Source: Plantago ovata (lineage: Eukaryota > Streptophyta > Magnoliopsida > Lamiales > Plantaginaceae). From it: 64,000 bases of DNA. Shown one piece after another: positions 22,907 to 35,222 of this stretch. Below the pieces are notes generated by a model. That model made no database searches and was not told the origin of the DNA. It saw only the letters and a list, made by a program, of their open reading frames with translations. The stretch covers positions 50,624,362-50,688,361 of the forward strand of contig CM051457.1 in the NCBI GenBank assembly GCA_028274465.1, given 5' to 3'. Within the stretch, counting starts at the first letter, position 1. Each line of letters opens with the position of its first letter. The position numbers and the translations under genes were made by a program.

Positions 22907-23886
22907 AACTTCCAAAACCGAACCTTTGCTTGTCCTCAAGCAACTAAGCTAGACTCTAATGCAAAAAACAATGCAACACATAAAATGGAGTCTCATGCCA
23001 AATAAAATGAACTAATCTACTGAATCTATCAAAAAACATATGAACAAAAACCATATGAATCAAAACATGAATATAGGTTGAAGAATGCCTCGATTGACTC
23101 ATACACATCCAGCACTTATGTCAAGACAAGATAGTCTCTCGTAACATTCTCTACCTGGACCTAGTAAGTGACGACGTAATGAAACATGTTAAGATACGAA
23201 TGGTTGTCCCGTCCTATGAAACTGAGGACTTACTACTGTTCACCAAGTTAAGACTTTTCCTCAAAGAGGTCGAACCAGTACTGGCTCTCATCAAACGAAG
23301 GAGGGTTCCCTATAAAAGATAACACTCCCCTATTCTACCCATGTCTCAAGCAAAGCCTTAAGCTTTTCACCACTTCCTGAATGGCAGGACGAGGGTGGTC
23401 TAGAACAGATGATACTCAAAGACAAAAGACAAAAAATAGAAAATTACAACACGATTACGAACATTACAAGAATTGGAAATTGAGACACAACACTTTGCTA
23501 AACTGCTATTCGGCTTTCTTTTTTTGGACCCTTCTTTGCTTTTTTGGGGTCTTTTTTCTTTTTTTCTTTTTTTTCTTTCCAGTTTCTTCTTCTTTTTTCT
23601 TTTTTTCCTGGAATTTTTCTTTCTTTTTTTTCAATTTTTTTTAGCCAGTAGTAGCATAACGAAAAAGAAACAAAATGACTCACAAACGACTTCCCCAAAC
23701 CTATTCGAAAGACTAGGTTGGAGTACAAAATTTATGAGAAAGGAAAATAAACTCACAACACAGAAATGAAAAACGAAAAACAAGTCTAATGATAATGTAA
23801 CCCTCTCCCAAAACCTATTCGGAAAAATAGGTTATAAACAAAGGATCACACAACCTCAGTTGGCTGAGAGTGGACATGTGAAAAGA
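22907..23886 (-). other. Element C 3' untranslated region
   Basis: No gene. Next to the LTR, on the minus strand, lie the TTGCTTG-AGGA-CAAGCAA hairpin and polypurine tract. A T-rich tract (23505-23645) and AACCTATTC/GAATAGGTT-type hairpins near 23697 and 23812 follow. Lysine-rich or phenylalanine-rich frames here are products of base composition. Confidence 0.8.
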
Positions 23887-24090
23887 CTAATCATCGGGAT
23901 GGTAATCCCCATAAAAGTCCCTCCACATGTCAGATAGGAGATCATTGGACTGTTGTAGAGCCTCCTGTTGCTGCTGGATGAGCTGTTGCTGTTCCCACCT
24001 TTGTTGCCTATCCTCTCGGCGATGCTCCTCGAATGTCTCCCAATCGCGGTTGCGCTGGGCAATGTGCCCGTCGAGGTCCTGTCGCAGTGC
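23887..24090 (-). pseudogene. Second-ORF C-terminal end, element C
   Basis: A glutamine-rich, probably helical tail (WETFEEHRREDRQQRWEQQQLIQQQQEALQQSNDLLSDMW) ending FYGDYHPDD. The same tail ends the second ORF in D at about 26364. The rest of the gene lies at 38883-39996, moved away by insertion of D. Confidence 0.85.
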
Positions 24091-25020
24091 TGATGAGCGC
24101 GGGTTTGTCGGGTCCCGGTTCAAGCAAATAAATTTGTTAATTAGCCAAAGGCAATCCACAACTACAACGAAAAACGTACTGTAGCGGTAGAATGACTCGA
24201 GTGTCGTTCTCTCAGGACTATAACTAGCTTTATCTATTTAACAAGAGAATATAAAACAGCAGACAGATAGCAAAAGGGGGTTTCTAGCAGATAATGGAGA
24301 TTGGTGATAGTATGGTCCTTCTTAACATAACGGGTCGATAATCATGCATAAATTCCTCGGTCTTGCATAGAGATCTTTGAATCAATCTAGTGTCCTGTTG
24401 CAAATATTAAGCACTACGAAGATAAGTTGGTCTGACAAGTCAATCACTATTGTCCTAATGTGCTCCGTAATTATTCAACACTACGATGATAATTTGTCTG
24501 AAAATTGTCCTAATGCGTTCAGTAATTACTCAACACTACGAAGATAATTGGTTTGATGATCGACAAGTGTCCAATTGTGCATAATAATTAATACAACATA
24601 CGAGAATTTTGGTTACAACTGATCAACGAAATAAAGCAATGACACGGAGTATAATGCGCGATATAGCCATTAGCATGATTATCTTCCCTTCGCTAAGAAT
24701 TCACATACTACCACCAACGATAAGTTTAGCTACTCATAATAGGCATGCAATCAACAGAAATCATAGAAGAAAACATGTTGAAAGAATATAAAATAAGTAG
24801 AATAAAACTGTAAGATACAAAGTTACCGAAGGTTGTCAATCTCCGGATGATTGTGGTCCTACGAGCTCCAAACTGCTATGAAAAAGTATCCCCTAAGCTA
24901 CAGAACTCCCAGGACAGGCCCCGGGAAGTTCCTACCTAAAACTATAGAGAGAGGTGAGAGAGAAGGTCTGGAAAGATATGATTTTCGGGAAAAACTGAGC
25001 ACTATATATAGGCCCCGAAA
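24091..25020 (-). repeat. 3' LTR of element D (incomplete)
   Basis: Starts TGATGAGCGCGGG and matches the 5' LTR at 37552 through the U5/R part up to the A/T box. The U3 part, including the cassette, is missing. Confidence 0.85.
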
Positions 25021-26363
25021 TAAGCACTTATGTCAAGACAAGATAGTCTCTCGTAACATTCTCTACCGGGACCTAGTCAGTGACGACGTAATGATGCATG
25101 TTAAGATACGAATGGTTGCCCTGTGCCTATGAAACTGAGGACTTACTGTTGTTCCACCATGTTAAGACTTTTCCTCAAAAGAGGTCGAACCAGTACTGAC
25201 TCTCATCAAACGAAGGAGGGTTCCCTATAAAAGATAACACTCCCCTATTCTATCCATCTCTCAAGTAAAGTCTTAAGCTATCCACCACTTTCTGAATGGC
25301 AGGACGAGGGTGGTCTAGAACAGATGACTCTCAAGACAAAAAGGATAAAAACTAGAAAATTACATCACGATTACGAACATTACAAAAATGGAAAATAAGA
25401 CTCAACACTTTGCTAAACTGCTATTTGGATTTGTTTTTTGGACCCTTCTTTGATTTTTTGGGGTCTTTTCTTTTTTTTTTTTCTTTTTTTCTTTCCAGAT
25501 TCTTTTTTTCTTTTTCTCTTTTTTTCTGGAAATTTTTTCTTTCTTCTTTTTTCGATTTTTTCTAGCCAGCAGTAGCATAACAAAAAGAGAAACAAAATGA
25601 CTCACACGACTTCCCCAAACCTATTCTTTCGAATAGGTTGGAGTACAAAATTTACGGAAAAGGAAAATAAACTCACGATACGAAAATGAAAAACAGAAAC
25701 AAGTCTAATGATGGTGTAACCCCCTCCCCAAACCTATTCGGAAGAATAGGTTATAAACAAAGGATCACACAACCTCACACTACCTCCTTCCTAGGCATTT
25801 AGCAATCTCAAAGCATGGTGAAGACTTGTTGCCTCTTAGGTACATAATTACACGGGAAAACAACCATAAGACCCTAACATGCATCATCCTATTATAAAGG
25901 CCTTCGTGAACCTCAGTAGAGAAAACACCACTAAGTGATGTCGAGACTACCATGCTTAACTAAGTGCAATACATAAATGTGACAAGCCAAGCGAGAAAAA
26001 CCTCAAACAAATTCATAGAGATGAAGCATACGATTAATGACATAGTTAGTTGATCTACCCAATAAAAAAGTTCAACAAATTCGGCAATAAACTCCATATA
26101 AAACATGCAAGACTATCCTAGGATGAATGCAGTGAATGCAACCTAAAAAAAAAACTAAGAAAGCAGTAAACGTGCAAATGCAAACAAAGAACAAGATACT
26201 AATCAACACAAAGCCAAACAATACTTAACATCGCGGTTCACATCCCATCCCCCTTACGATTCTTAAGCTAGCCCCTAGCAAAAGAGAATGAGTAATAAGA
26301 AGTGATACTAGATGTTACCGAATGGTTTGGGCTCGGTCGGCTGAGAGTGGACATGTGGAAGGA
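25021..26363 (-). other. Element D 3' untranslated region
   Basis: No gene. T-rich tract at 25425-25565, and AACCTATTC/GAATAGGTT-type hairpins near 25617 and 25731. The sequence matches the same regions of C, E and H. Confidence 0.8.
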
Positions 26364-27668
26364 CTAATCATCGGGATGGTAGTCCCCATAAAAGTCACTC
26401 CACATGTCATTCATGAGCTCATTGGACTGTCGTAGAGCTTCCTGTTGTTGCTGGATGAGCTGTTGCTGCTCCCACATGTGTTGCCTATCCTCTCGGCGAT
26501 GCTCCTCGAATATCTCCCAATCGCGGTTGTGCTGGACAATGTGCCTGTCGATGTCCTGTCGCATGGCCGCGTTGTTGGCATCAATTCTGTCGAAACGGCC
26601 GTCGAGGTAGGTACGGAATTCAGAGAAGTCAAATCCTCCAGACCCCTGTGGTGCTCCAGGCGGTGCATGCGGTGCTTAATGGACAAACGGAATATCTGGG
26701 ATAGGGGCTTCGCCAACATCGGCCTCCATAGCATCCTCATGATCGGAATCATTTGGTTGGAACGGTGCTCCTACATCAGCAGCGGCTGCTGTGGGGTTCC
26801 TTAACTGATACCTGTTGAGCTGTACCTCAATGGTCGAGGGTGAAAGGGCAGCGACCTCGCAATCCCCCTCCTCAATATCATCGACCCCATGATATATGCA
26901 GTATGCTGTGATGAAGCTTGGGAAGATGAAAGGCTTCCTCTTCTTTTCCCAATGGCGCTCGTACTCCTCATACATAATGTGCCCTATGTCGATCTGATGT
27001 CCGTCTATGAGGCAGTAGAGGAGCTCGGCGTAGTAGGGCTGAATCCATGTGTCATTCTTCCTCGGGATCAAGTCGGAGATGCAAAATTTCATCATCACCT
27101 TAGCTTCGATGCTAAGGTCGCTATAACTGATCCGTCCAGGTGCTGCCCTGACTTCTGGATATCGGTACTCCCTGTTGCAGATCACGTCGGTGATGTGTCT
27201 CCCTATCCCCCTAGCGGTCCTCGAATACAAGTAGGCGTGGTCGCTCCCTGTGAATTCCAAGTTCCCGAAATGGATGAAGGAAGAAATGTACTCTGGGTTC
27301 CATGGTATAATCAGGCCTCGGACTAGCACCCCATTCTTCTCGTCGAGATCCGTGTATCCAGTGTAGAAATCTCGGAGGAGGCTCTCGTCGTACCCTTTGA
27401 ACCTGTTGGAACTGTACCATGCCCAATTCCTTTGTGACCCCAAACGTGACAACGTCCTACATCCCGCTCTATCCGCCGCGGACTCAGGAATGTCAATCCT
27501 CCTATCTGGGATGATCGACCTTCCTCCGTCAGCCATCTCCGCCTCTAGCCTTTGTCGCACCTCTATCGCAGCGGCAGACAACTCGTACAAATCGTGAGGT
27601 GGTTGGGAGCTTGATGCCACTCCCTTCCCCTTTTTGCTAGAGCCGGCTCTCCTTGTCCTCGGTGCCAT
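26364..27668 (-). pseudogene. Second ORF of element D (plant transposon protein-like)
   Basis: Best preserved second ORF of the main family. The ATG is at 27668 (MAPRTRRAGSSKKGKGVASS), six bases after the likely splice acceptor. After a basic, serine-rich start it reads RRNWAWYSS-type, FYTGYTDLDEKNGVLVRGLIIPW, SSFIHFGNLEFTGSDHAYLYSR, SIEAKVMMKFCISDLIPRKNDTWIQPYYAELLYCLIDG and HIMYEEYERHWEKKRKPFIFPSFITAYC. It then ends in a glutamine-rich helical tail. I see no signal peptide or membrane segment, so an envelope role is not supported. Resembles Transposase_32-type proteins that accompany Athila-like elements; function unknown. About one or two breaks. Confidence 0.82.
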
Positions 27669-28137
27669 GATTCCTACAAACAGCAATTAGTATCTTGTAC
27701 GATGCAAAACAGACCTATGCAAATGTAAATATATGAGTGAACAAACGAGTAAAATTCTCAAAAATCCAACTCCTCAAAAACCCAAAACCTAGTCTAGCTA
27801 ATTCATTACACAACATATCAATGTAACTACTACAATAACATATCACATTATGCTCTTGCTAACAACAAATGCCTTGAATCACAAGGTTCAATCCATACCA
27901 CAAAAATCAAAATCTAGCATAAATCCTCAATCTCATCAATCATGCATTCTTCCAATACATCCATCAATTTCATATCAATAAACACATGTTTAAACATGGA
28001 ATGAAAGTAAGAGAGACATTTCCCTAACAAGACATATATCATCATATTAGCAAAAATCTCAAATCATCAAACCAAGCCTAATTGAACATGTAATTGACAA
28101 TGAAATATGAATCTAATCACATAAATCATCAAACCAT

Positions 28138-29398
28138 TGATGAATGTGTATTTTACACTTTCATTCGAGTATTTTTCACCTATTTTAGCTATCCTCTATG
28201 TTAATTTTGCTATATTTTAGTACATTTTATTAGAATAGTGTCACGTTTCCCTTTAGATTTTATTTTACAGGTTTTGGTTGAAATTCGGGGATTTCCGGGC
28301 AATTATATTGAAGTTGACAAGGAATTGGTGTTCCAGAAGCCTATTTGGAGTATCTGAAGGTTTCCGGATAGGATTTGAAGTCTAGGGGGCGAATCTGGAG
28401 GTTAGAAGGCTACTAGAAGTCAGAAACCGAGTCCGAAAAGGTGAAGAAATCCAAAACGCGTCGAAAATGCGGAAATTCCGCGAGAATACTCTGGGGCGAA
28501 CCGCCGCACCATGGGGCGAACCGCCCCGTAGTTTTTCGGGGCCTATATATAGTGCTCAGTTTTTCTCCGAAAATCATATCTTTCCAGACCTACTTTCTCA
28601 CCTCTCTCTATAGTTTTAGGTAGGAACTTCCCGGGGCCTGTCCTGGGAGTTCCATAGCTTAGGGGATACTTTTTCATAGCAGTTTGGAACTCGTAGGATC
28701 ACAATCATTCGGAGATTGACAACCTTCGGTAACTTTGTATCTTATAGTTTTATTCTACTTATTTTATTTATCTTTCAATATGTTTTCTTCTATGATTTCT
28801 GTTGATTGCATGCATAATATGAGTAGCTAAATCTTATCATTGGTGGTAGTATGTGAATTCTTAGCGAGGGAAGATAATCATGCTAATGGCTATATCGCGC
28901 ATTATACTCCGTGTCATTGCTTTATTTCGTTGATAAGTTGTAACCAAAATTCTCGTATGTTGTATTGATTATTTTGCACAATTGGACACTAGTCGACCAT
29001 CAGACCAATTATCTTCGTAGTGTTGAATAATTACGGAACACATTAGGACAACCGTGATTGACTAGTCAGACCAGATTATCTTCGTAGTGCTTAATACTTG
29101 CAACAGGACACTAGATTGATTCAATGATCTCTATGCAAGACCGATGAATTTATGCATGATTATCGACCCATTATGCTAAGAAGGACCATACTATCACCAA
29201 TCTTCATTATCTGCTAGATACCCCCTATTGCTATCTGTCTGTTGTTTTATATTCTCTTGTTAAATAGATAAAGCAAGTTATAGTCCTGAGAGAACGACAC
29301 TCGAGTCATTCTGCTACTACACTACGGTTTTCGTTGTAGTTGTGGATTGTCTTTGGCTAAATAACAAATTTATTTGATTGACCTTGACACGTTCATCA
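28138..29398 (+). repeat. 5' LTR of element E
   Basis: TGATGAATGTG...GACACGTTCATCA. U3 cassette 28490-28530, TATATATA 28544-28551, minisatellite about 28975-29110. Confidence 0.92.
28490..28551 (+). promoter_or_regulatory. U3 cassette and TATA box, element E 5' LTR
   Basis: Two GGGGCG-type inverted repeats (one imperfect) followed by TATATATA at 28544-28551. Transcription should start shortly downstream. Confidence 0.75.
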
Positions 29399-29401
29399 AA
29401 T

Positions 29402-29419
29402 TGGCGCCGTTGCCGGGGA
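29402..29419 (+). promoter_or_regulatory. Primer-binding site, tRNA-Asp type (element E)
   Basis: TGGCGCCGTTGCCGGGGA directly after the LTR. Confidence 0.93.
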
Positions 29420-29567
29420 CTATACTCCTTGTTTCTGTTTAATTTGTTTATATCTACAGCTTTAGATTCCTAATTCTTTTAGTTTTAGTTTTTCTTTTTA
29501 ATCTCTCTCTGATACTGCTTTCCTAGTCTGTTTCTAATCACCTTTCCTAGTCTGTTATAGATAGTGT

Positions 29568-31726
29568 ATGCCGCATACACGTTCTGCAGGAACACCGCTT
29601 GCTGATTCAATTGCTGAGATCGACAGAGTCTACCACCAGAGAAGGCGACTACTTGAAAGGCGCGCACTAGAGGAAATAGAGGACACCGATTTCTCTGAAT
29701 CTCTACTTAGTCTTTTCAAGGAAATCGACGGAATGGCAGAAGCTAGACCACTGAAGGCATGGGTTCAACCCACCAAGGATCGTATGAGGGGACCAGCGAT
29801 TGTTCTTTCGTCTGCAACCCGAGATCAGGAGATCAAGAACCACGCATTCCAACAACTTCCGAGGTTCTATGGCTTATCAAGGGAAGATGTGATGGGGTAC
29901 TTGCACGATATTAATGATTTCGTCAACCAACTCCCACGACCCGGAGCTGACATAACAACGGATGAGTTGAGAATGAAGGTTTTTGCTATGGGCTTGGCGA
30001 CAGAGCCAAGTCATGGCTGAGTTCTCTACCAGCCGGCTAGCTGGACAGTTGGGAGAAGGTTTTTTCAGCTTTCATGGAGCAATACTTCCCCCACACCTTG
30101 ACTACCGCGCTAAAGGCGCAGATCACTGGATTCAAGCACGACTATGATGAGACCATCTACACCGCGTTTGAGAGGTTCCAAGATCTCACAAACAAGTTCC
30201 CTCACCATGGTTTTGAACTTTCCGACCTAGTCCAACACTTCTACAATGAACTAACCTTCGAGAACCAACAAGTGGTGGATTTCCAATGCCGAGGCAATAT
30301 TTGGGAGGAAACCGCAGAAGCCGTCTGGGCTGTTTTCGAAAGGCTTGCTAAGGGTTCGCAGTTCAAGGACCCAAGAGCAATGGTTAGGAGACGTGGACCT
30401 GAAGCTCCACCGACTCAAGAAGCCCCTATGTACAGGGGGAATGGGGATCAATTCGAGTGCTTTACCAGCGAATTGAAGCAAGTCCTCAAGAGCGCCACCG
30501 GAACAACTGTTTCGAATGAATTATGCCGAATATGCAAGAACTATGGGCACGGGGCTCATATGTGTAGATCGGAGCTGGCATACAATGATGGCAACTGGGC
30601 TCGAGGAGGCGAAGAAGAAGCCTTTGCTACGGAGTTTGGCACTCAAGAAGTTAGCTACGGACAAGACGGTAGGAATCCTCGAGGTGGATTTTGGAGAAGA
30701 GGATACCGTAACAATCAAGGATATGCACCGGCTAACCAAACTTATGGCCCTAACCAAGACCGTAGTAGGCTAAACTATGGTAATGACCACTGCGAAAACC
30801 CCGCTCCAAAAGAGCCACCGAAGTCGAAGACGGCTCAACTGATGGAGAACTTGCAAAAGATGGTTGATCACACACAAAGTTTTCTCAAACGTTATGAAGA
30901 AGATTCAGAGAAGACTAGGGCAAGGCTTGATAGGTTGGAAGAGAGCACTAGGCTTGCCCATCAGAAGATGCAAGAGCTGATCAACCGAGGAGCAAGTAGG
31001 GAACAAGGCAAACTGCCTAGCAACACTGTGAAGTCGAATGCCATTACAGTGGCTGGTGACGTACCTGAAGAAATCACCATCAAGAAGGTTGTTAAGTGCG
31101 AGTGTTGCAAGAAGGAAGAACTTCTACAGGCTAAGGAAGAAGAGGAGGACCTTGGTTCTGACGTAAGTGATGAGGAGCAAGAGGATCCCGAACCACTCCC
31201 TAACAGTTTCGATGTTAAGCTAGGGATTGGTGAGCTTGAAGATGTCCGTGCCACACTAGACACGGGATCCTACTCAAACATAATTCCTTTGAATGTGTTT
31301 GAAAAGAGTAACCTTGGAAAACTATCTGAGGAAAGCGCTATTGTGCGACTGGCGGATGGATCATTTATGAGACCCGAAGGAGTTGTGAAAAATGTGTTGG
31401 TCAAGATTGGTGAAGCATCTGTTTACACCAATTTTGTAGTTATGCCGGCGTCTGCACCTGGAACGGGGGATGTCATACTCTTAGGGCAACCATTCTTGAC
31501 TAAACTACGCTCCGTGATGGACATCTACCAAAGAACTTGCACCATCGAAGTCGACGGAAAGCAACGCGTGTTGCACGCCATATCTGATCCACCTGATCCG
31601 CCCGATATTTCTTTCACTACTCACTACTGTGGTCTTGCAGCCTATATTCTTTCTTATTCACAGGTTCATGGCATGGAGAGGAGATCAATGAAGGGGAAGC
31701 CTAGTACCCGCAAAAAGAAGAGATAG
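29568..31726 (+). pseudogene. Gag-protease of element E
   Basis: Starts MPHTRSAGTPLADSIAEIDRVYHQRR. The gag core has TWEKVF-like and KYFPHTLTTALKAQITGF-like stretches and FELSDLVQHFYNELTFENQQVVDF. A zinc knuckle CRICKNYGHGAHMC (30534-30565) follows, then an arginine/glycine and asparagine-rich linker and a coiled-coil stretch (LMENLQKMVDHTQSFLKRYEEDSEKTRARLDRLEESTRLAHQK). The aspartic protease has its site at DTGSYSN (31259-31279), and the protein ends in a basic tail. After the stop comes GGGAGGCAACCCGG, not pol. Gag would build the particle and the protease would process it; both are now fossils with about two breaks. Confidence 0.9.
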
Positions 31727-33274
31727 GCGCAGACAGGAGTCGAGTCAAAGACTTTAAACAATGACGATTTCCGGGAGGCAACCCGGAGATTTTATCGCTT
31801 TCTTTACCGCTTTAAATTTTATCTCACGAGTTTGATTGAGTATTATACAAGCATTAGCTCTCACCTTGGATCCACTTTCGACGTACGGGACGAGCGACGA
31901 CGTTCAGGTTTGGGGAGGAGGATATCGCTGGTTATCTCTATACTTATCTTGCTTATGATAAACTCGTGAAGTTTTTTGCATTTGCACGTTTACTGCTTTC
32001 CTAGGATAGTCTTGCATGTTTTATATGGAGTTTATTGCCGAATTTTTTGAACTTTTTTATTAGGTAGATCATCCAACTATGCCATTAATCGTATGATTCA
32101 TCTCTATGAATTTGTTTGAGGTTTTTCTCGCTTGGCTTGTCACATTTATGTATTGCATTTAGTTAAGCTTGGTAGTCTCGACATCACTTAGTGGTGTTTT
32201 CTCTACTGCGGTTCACGAAGGCCTTTATAATAGGATGATGCATGTTAGGGTCTTATGGTTGTTTTCCCGAGTAATTATGTACCTAAGAGGCAACAAGTCT
32301 TCACCATGCTTTGAGATTGCTAAATGCCTAGGAAGGAGGTAGTGTGAGGTTGTGTGATCCTTTGTTTATAACCTATTCTTCCGAATAGGTTTGGGGAGGG
32401 GGTTACACCATCATTAGACTTGTTTCTGTTTTTCATTTTCGTATCGTGAGTTTATTTTCCTTTTCCGTAAATTTTGTACTCCAACCTATTCTTTCGAATA
32501 GGTTTGGGGAGTCGTGTGAGTCTCTTTGTTTCTTTGTTTTGTTATGCTACTGCTGGCTAGAAAAATCGAAAAAAAAGAAAATTCCAGAAAAAAGAAAAAA
32601 GAAAAAAAGAATCTGGAAAGAAAAAAAAAGAAAAAAAGAAAAGACCCCAAAAAAGCAAAGAAGGGTCCAAAAAAGAAAGCCAAATAGCAGTTTAGCAATG
32701 TGTTGAGTCTTTTCCATTTTTGTAATGTTCGTAATCGTGTTTTTATCTTTTTTGTCTTGAGTGTCATCTGTTTTAGACCCCTCGTTCTGCCATTCAGGAA
32801 GTGCTGAATAGCTTAAGACTTTACTTGAGAGATGGGTAGAATAGGGGAGAGTTATCTTTTATAGGGAACCCTCCTTCGTTTGATGAGAGCCAGTACTGGT
32901 TCGACGTCTTTTGAGGAAAAGTCTTAACATGGTGGAACAGCAGTAAGTCCTCAGTTTCATAGGCACGGGACAACCATTCGTATCTTAGCATGCATCATTA
33001 CGTCGTCACTGACTAGGTCCAGGTAGAGAATGTTACGACAGACTATCTTGTCTTGACATAAGTGCTTATGTGGATGTGTATAAGTCAATCGAGGTATTCT
33101 TCAACCTATATTCATGCTTTGATTCGTATGGTTTTTGTTCATATGTTTTTTGGTAGATTCAGTAGATTAGTTCATTTTATTTGGCATGAAACTCCATTTT
33201 GTGTCTTGCATGTTTTTTGTATTAGAGTCTAGCTTAGTTGCTTGAGGACAAGCAAAGGTTCGGTTTGGGGAGTT
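31727..33274 (+). other. Element E 3' untranslated region
   Basis: No gene. Contains the GGGAGGCAACCCGG block, two AACCTATTC/GAATAGGTT hairpins each followed by TTTGGGGAG (32370-32391, 32483-32504) and an A/G-rich tract (32560-32695). The TTGCTTG-AGGA-CAAGCAA hairpin and polypurine tract TTTGGGGAGTT end at the LTR. The same blocks occur in C, D, G and H. Confidence 0.8.
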
Positions 33275-34535
33275 TGATGAATGTGTATTTTACACTTTCA
33301 TTCGAGTCTTTTTCACCTATTTTAGCTATCCTCTATGTTAATTTTGCTATATTTTAGTAAATTTTATTAGAATAGTGTCACGTTTCCCTTTAGATTTTAT
33401 TTTACAGGTTTTGGTTGAAATTCGGGGATTTCCGGGCAATTATATTGAAGTTGACAAGGAATTGGTGTTCCAGAAGCCTATTTGGAGTATATGAAGGTTT
33501 CCGCATAGGATTTGAAGTCTAGAGGCCGAATCTGGATGTTAGAAGGCTACTAGAAGTCAGAAACCGAGTCCGAAAAGGTGAAGAAATCCAAAAACGCGTC
33601 GAAAACGCGGAAATTCCGCGAGAATACTCTGCGGCGAACCGCCGCACCATGGGGCGAACCGCCCCGTAGTTTTTCGGGGCCTATATATAGTGCTCAGTTT
33701 TTCTCCGAAAATCATATCTTTCCAGACCTACTTTCTCACCTCTCTCTATAGTTTTAGGTAGGAACTTCCCGGGGCCTGTCCTGGGAGTTCCATAGCTTAG
33801 GGGATACTTTTTCATAGCAGTTTGGAGCTCGTAGGATCACAATCATCCGGAGATTGACAACCTTCGGTAACTTTGTATCTTACAGTTTTATTCTACTTAT
33901 TTTATTTATCTTTCAATATGTTTTCTTCTATGATTTCTGTTGATTGCATGCATAATATGAGTAGCTAAACTTATCATTGGTGGTAGTATGTGAATTCTTA
34001 GCGAGAGAAGATAATCATGCTAATGGCTATATCGCGCATTATACTCCGTGTCATTGCTTTATTTCGTTGATCAGTTGTAACCAAAATTCTCGTATGTTGT
34101 ATTGATTATTTTGCACAATTAGACACTAGTCGACCATCAGACCAATTATCTTCATAGTTTTGAATAATTACGGAACACATTAGGACAACCGTGATTGACT
34201 AGTCAGACCAGATTATCTTCGTAGTGCTTAATACTTGCAACAGGACACTAGATTGATTCAAAGATCTCTATGCAAGACCGAGGAATTTATGCATGATTAT
34301 CGACCCATTATGCTAAGAAGGACCATACTATCACCAATCTCCATTATCTGCTAGAAACCCCCTATTGCTATCTGTATGCTGTTTTATATTCTCTTGTTAA
34401 ATAGATAAAGCAAGTTATAGTCCTGAGAGAACAACACTCGAGTCATTCTGCTACTACACTACGATTTTCGTTGTAGTTGTGGATTGCCTTTGGCTAAATA
34501 ACAAATTTATTTGATTGACCTTGACACGTTCATCA
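33275..34535 (+). repeat. 3' LTR of element E
   Basis: Same length as the 5' LTR, with about 2.2% difference by manual count. Cassette at 33627-33667. Confidence 0.92.
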
Positions 34536-34843
34536 CCCATACATCATACAAGCCTAATTGAAGCATAAATCAAAAAATCCCCAAATTGTAAAAATTAGGG
34601 TTCATGTGATAATACCTCAAATCCGGAAATTGAATGAGCTAGGAAGAAATTTGCTCGGATAGAATGATAGAGTACGTAACGGGCTTCGAATGAAGCTAAA
34701 GAACACACAAAATGATGGAGAGATGAAGAAGTTATGAAGATTTGAAGTTATTTTGAATATGGAGGAAATTTTGGAGTTTGGAAGATGAAAATGGAGGAAA
34801 ATGGGGGTTTGGGGAAGAAACCCCTGTTTTTTTAGAATCTGGA

Positions 34844-34956
34844 GGTGTGGGGCGGTTCGCCCCACACCTGGGGCGGACCGCCCCGTGCGGGGCGAACCTC
34901 CCCGCACGTCCGGAGCGTGCGCGCGCTCTGGACGTGGGGCAATTCGCCCCCACTCC
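34844..34956. repeat. Internal inverted-repeat cassette, element D
   Basis: At least three GGGGCG-N3-CGCCCC-type units and a CCGGAGCG/CGCTCTGG-like arm pair. It begins about 228 bp upstream of the donor at 34616. Confidence 0.85.
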
Positions 34957-35222
34957 TAGGTGGGAGACGAACGTTTTTTTTTTAAATGAAAATGCAGTTT
35001 TTAGTCCCCGAAAAATCATTTTCCTCAAAAAATCACTCGAAAAGTCGCACTCGAACACAACATAAGCACATACGACACAGAACCGAAAAAATTCACATAT
35101 GAAAAGCAAATTGTTCAAGTATGAATGCATGCAATAAAGTGGTAAAGAAAGCGATAAAAACCCCGGGTAGCCTCCCGGATAGCGCCATTGTTTAAAGTCT
35201 CTGACTCGACTCCTGTCCTCGC

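Larger units (their letters stand above)
28138..34535 (+). mobile_element. Element E: gag-protease-only Athila-like element
   Basis: Two 1261-bp LTRs (28138-29398, 33275-34535), tRNA-Asp primer site (29402-29419), gag-protease (29568-31726), 3' region with purine tract and hairpins, and polypurine tract. It lacks pol, the leader cassette, the intron and the second ORF, so it is a further reduced derivative. Flanks ACCAT (28133-28137) and CCCAT (34536-34540) are the duplication with one difference. By eye the LTRs differ at about 28 sites (about 2.2%), roughly 0.8-0.9 million years at 1.3e-8 per site per year. Structurally complete for its type, with about two coding breaks. Confidence 0.92.
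27674..34616 (-). other. Putative 5'-UTR intron of element D, containing element E
   Basis: Donor GATTTGAG|GTATTA at 34616 and acceptor GTTTGTAG| at 27674 on the minus strand. Without E and its duplicated bases it is about 540 nt, matching C, G and H. TACTAATTG precedes the acceptor. Confidence 0.6.

Noticed and set aside
26364-27668. Second ORF as an envelope protein
   Set aside because: No signal peptide, membrane segment or cysteine pattern of an envelope is visible. It resembles plant transposon-associated proteins instead.
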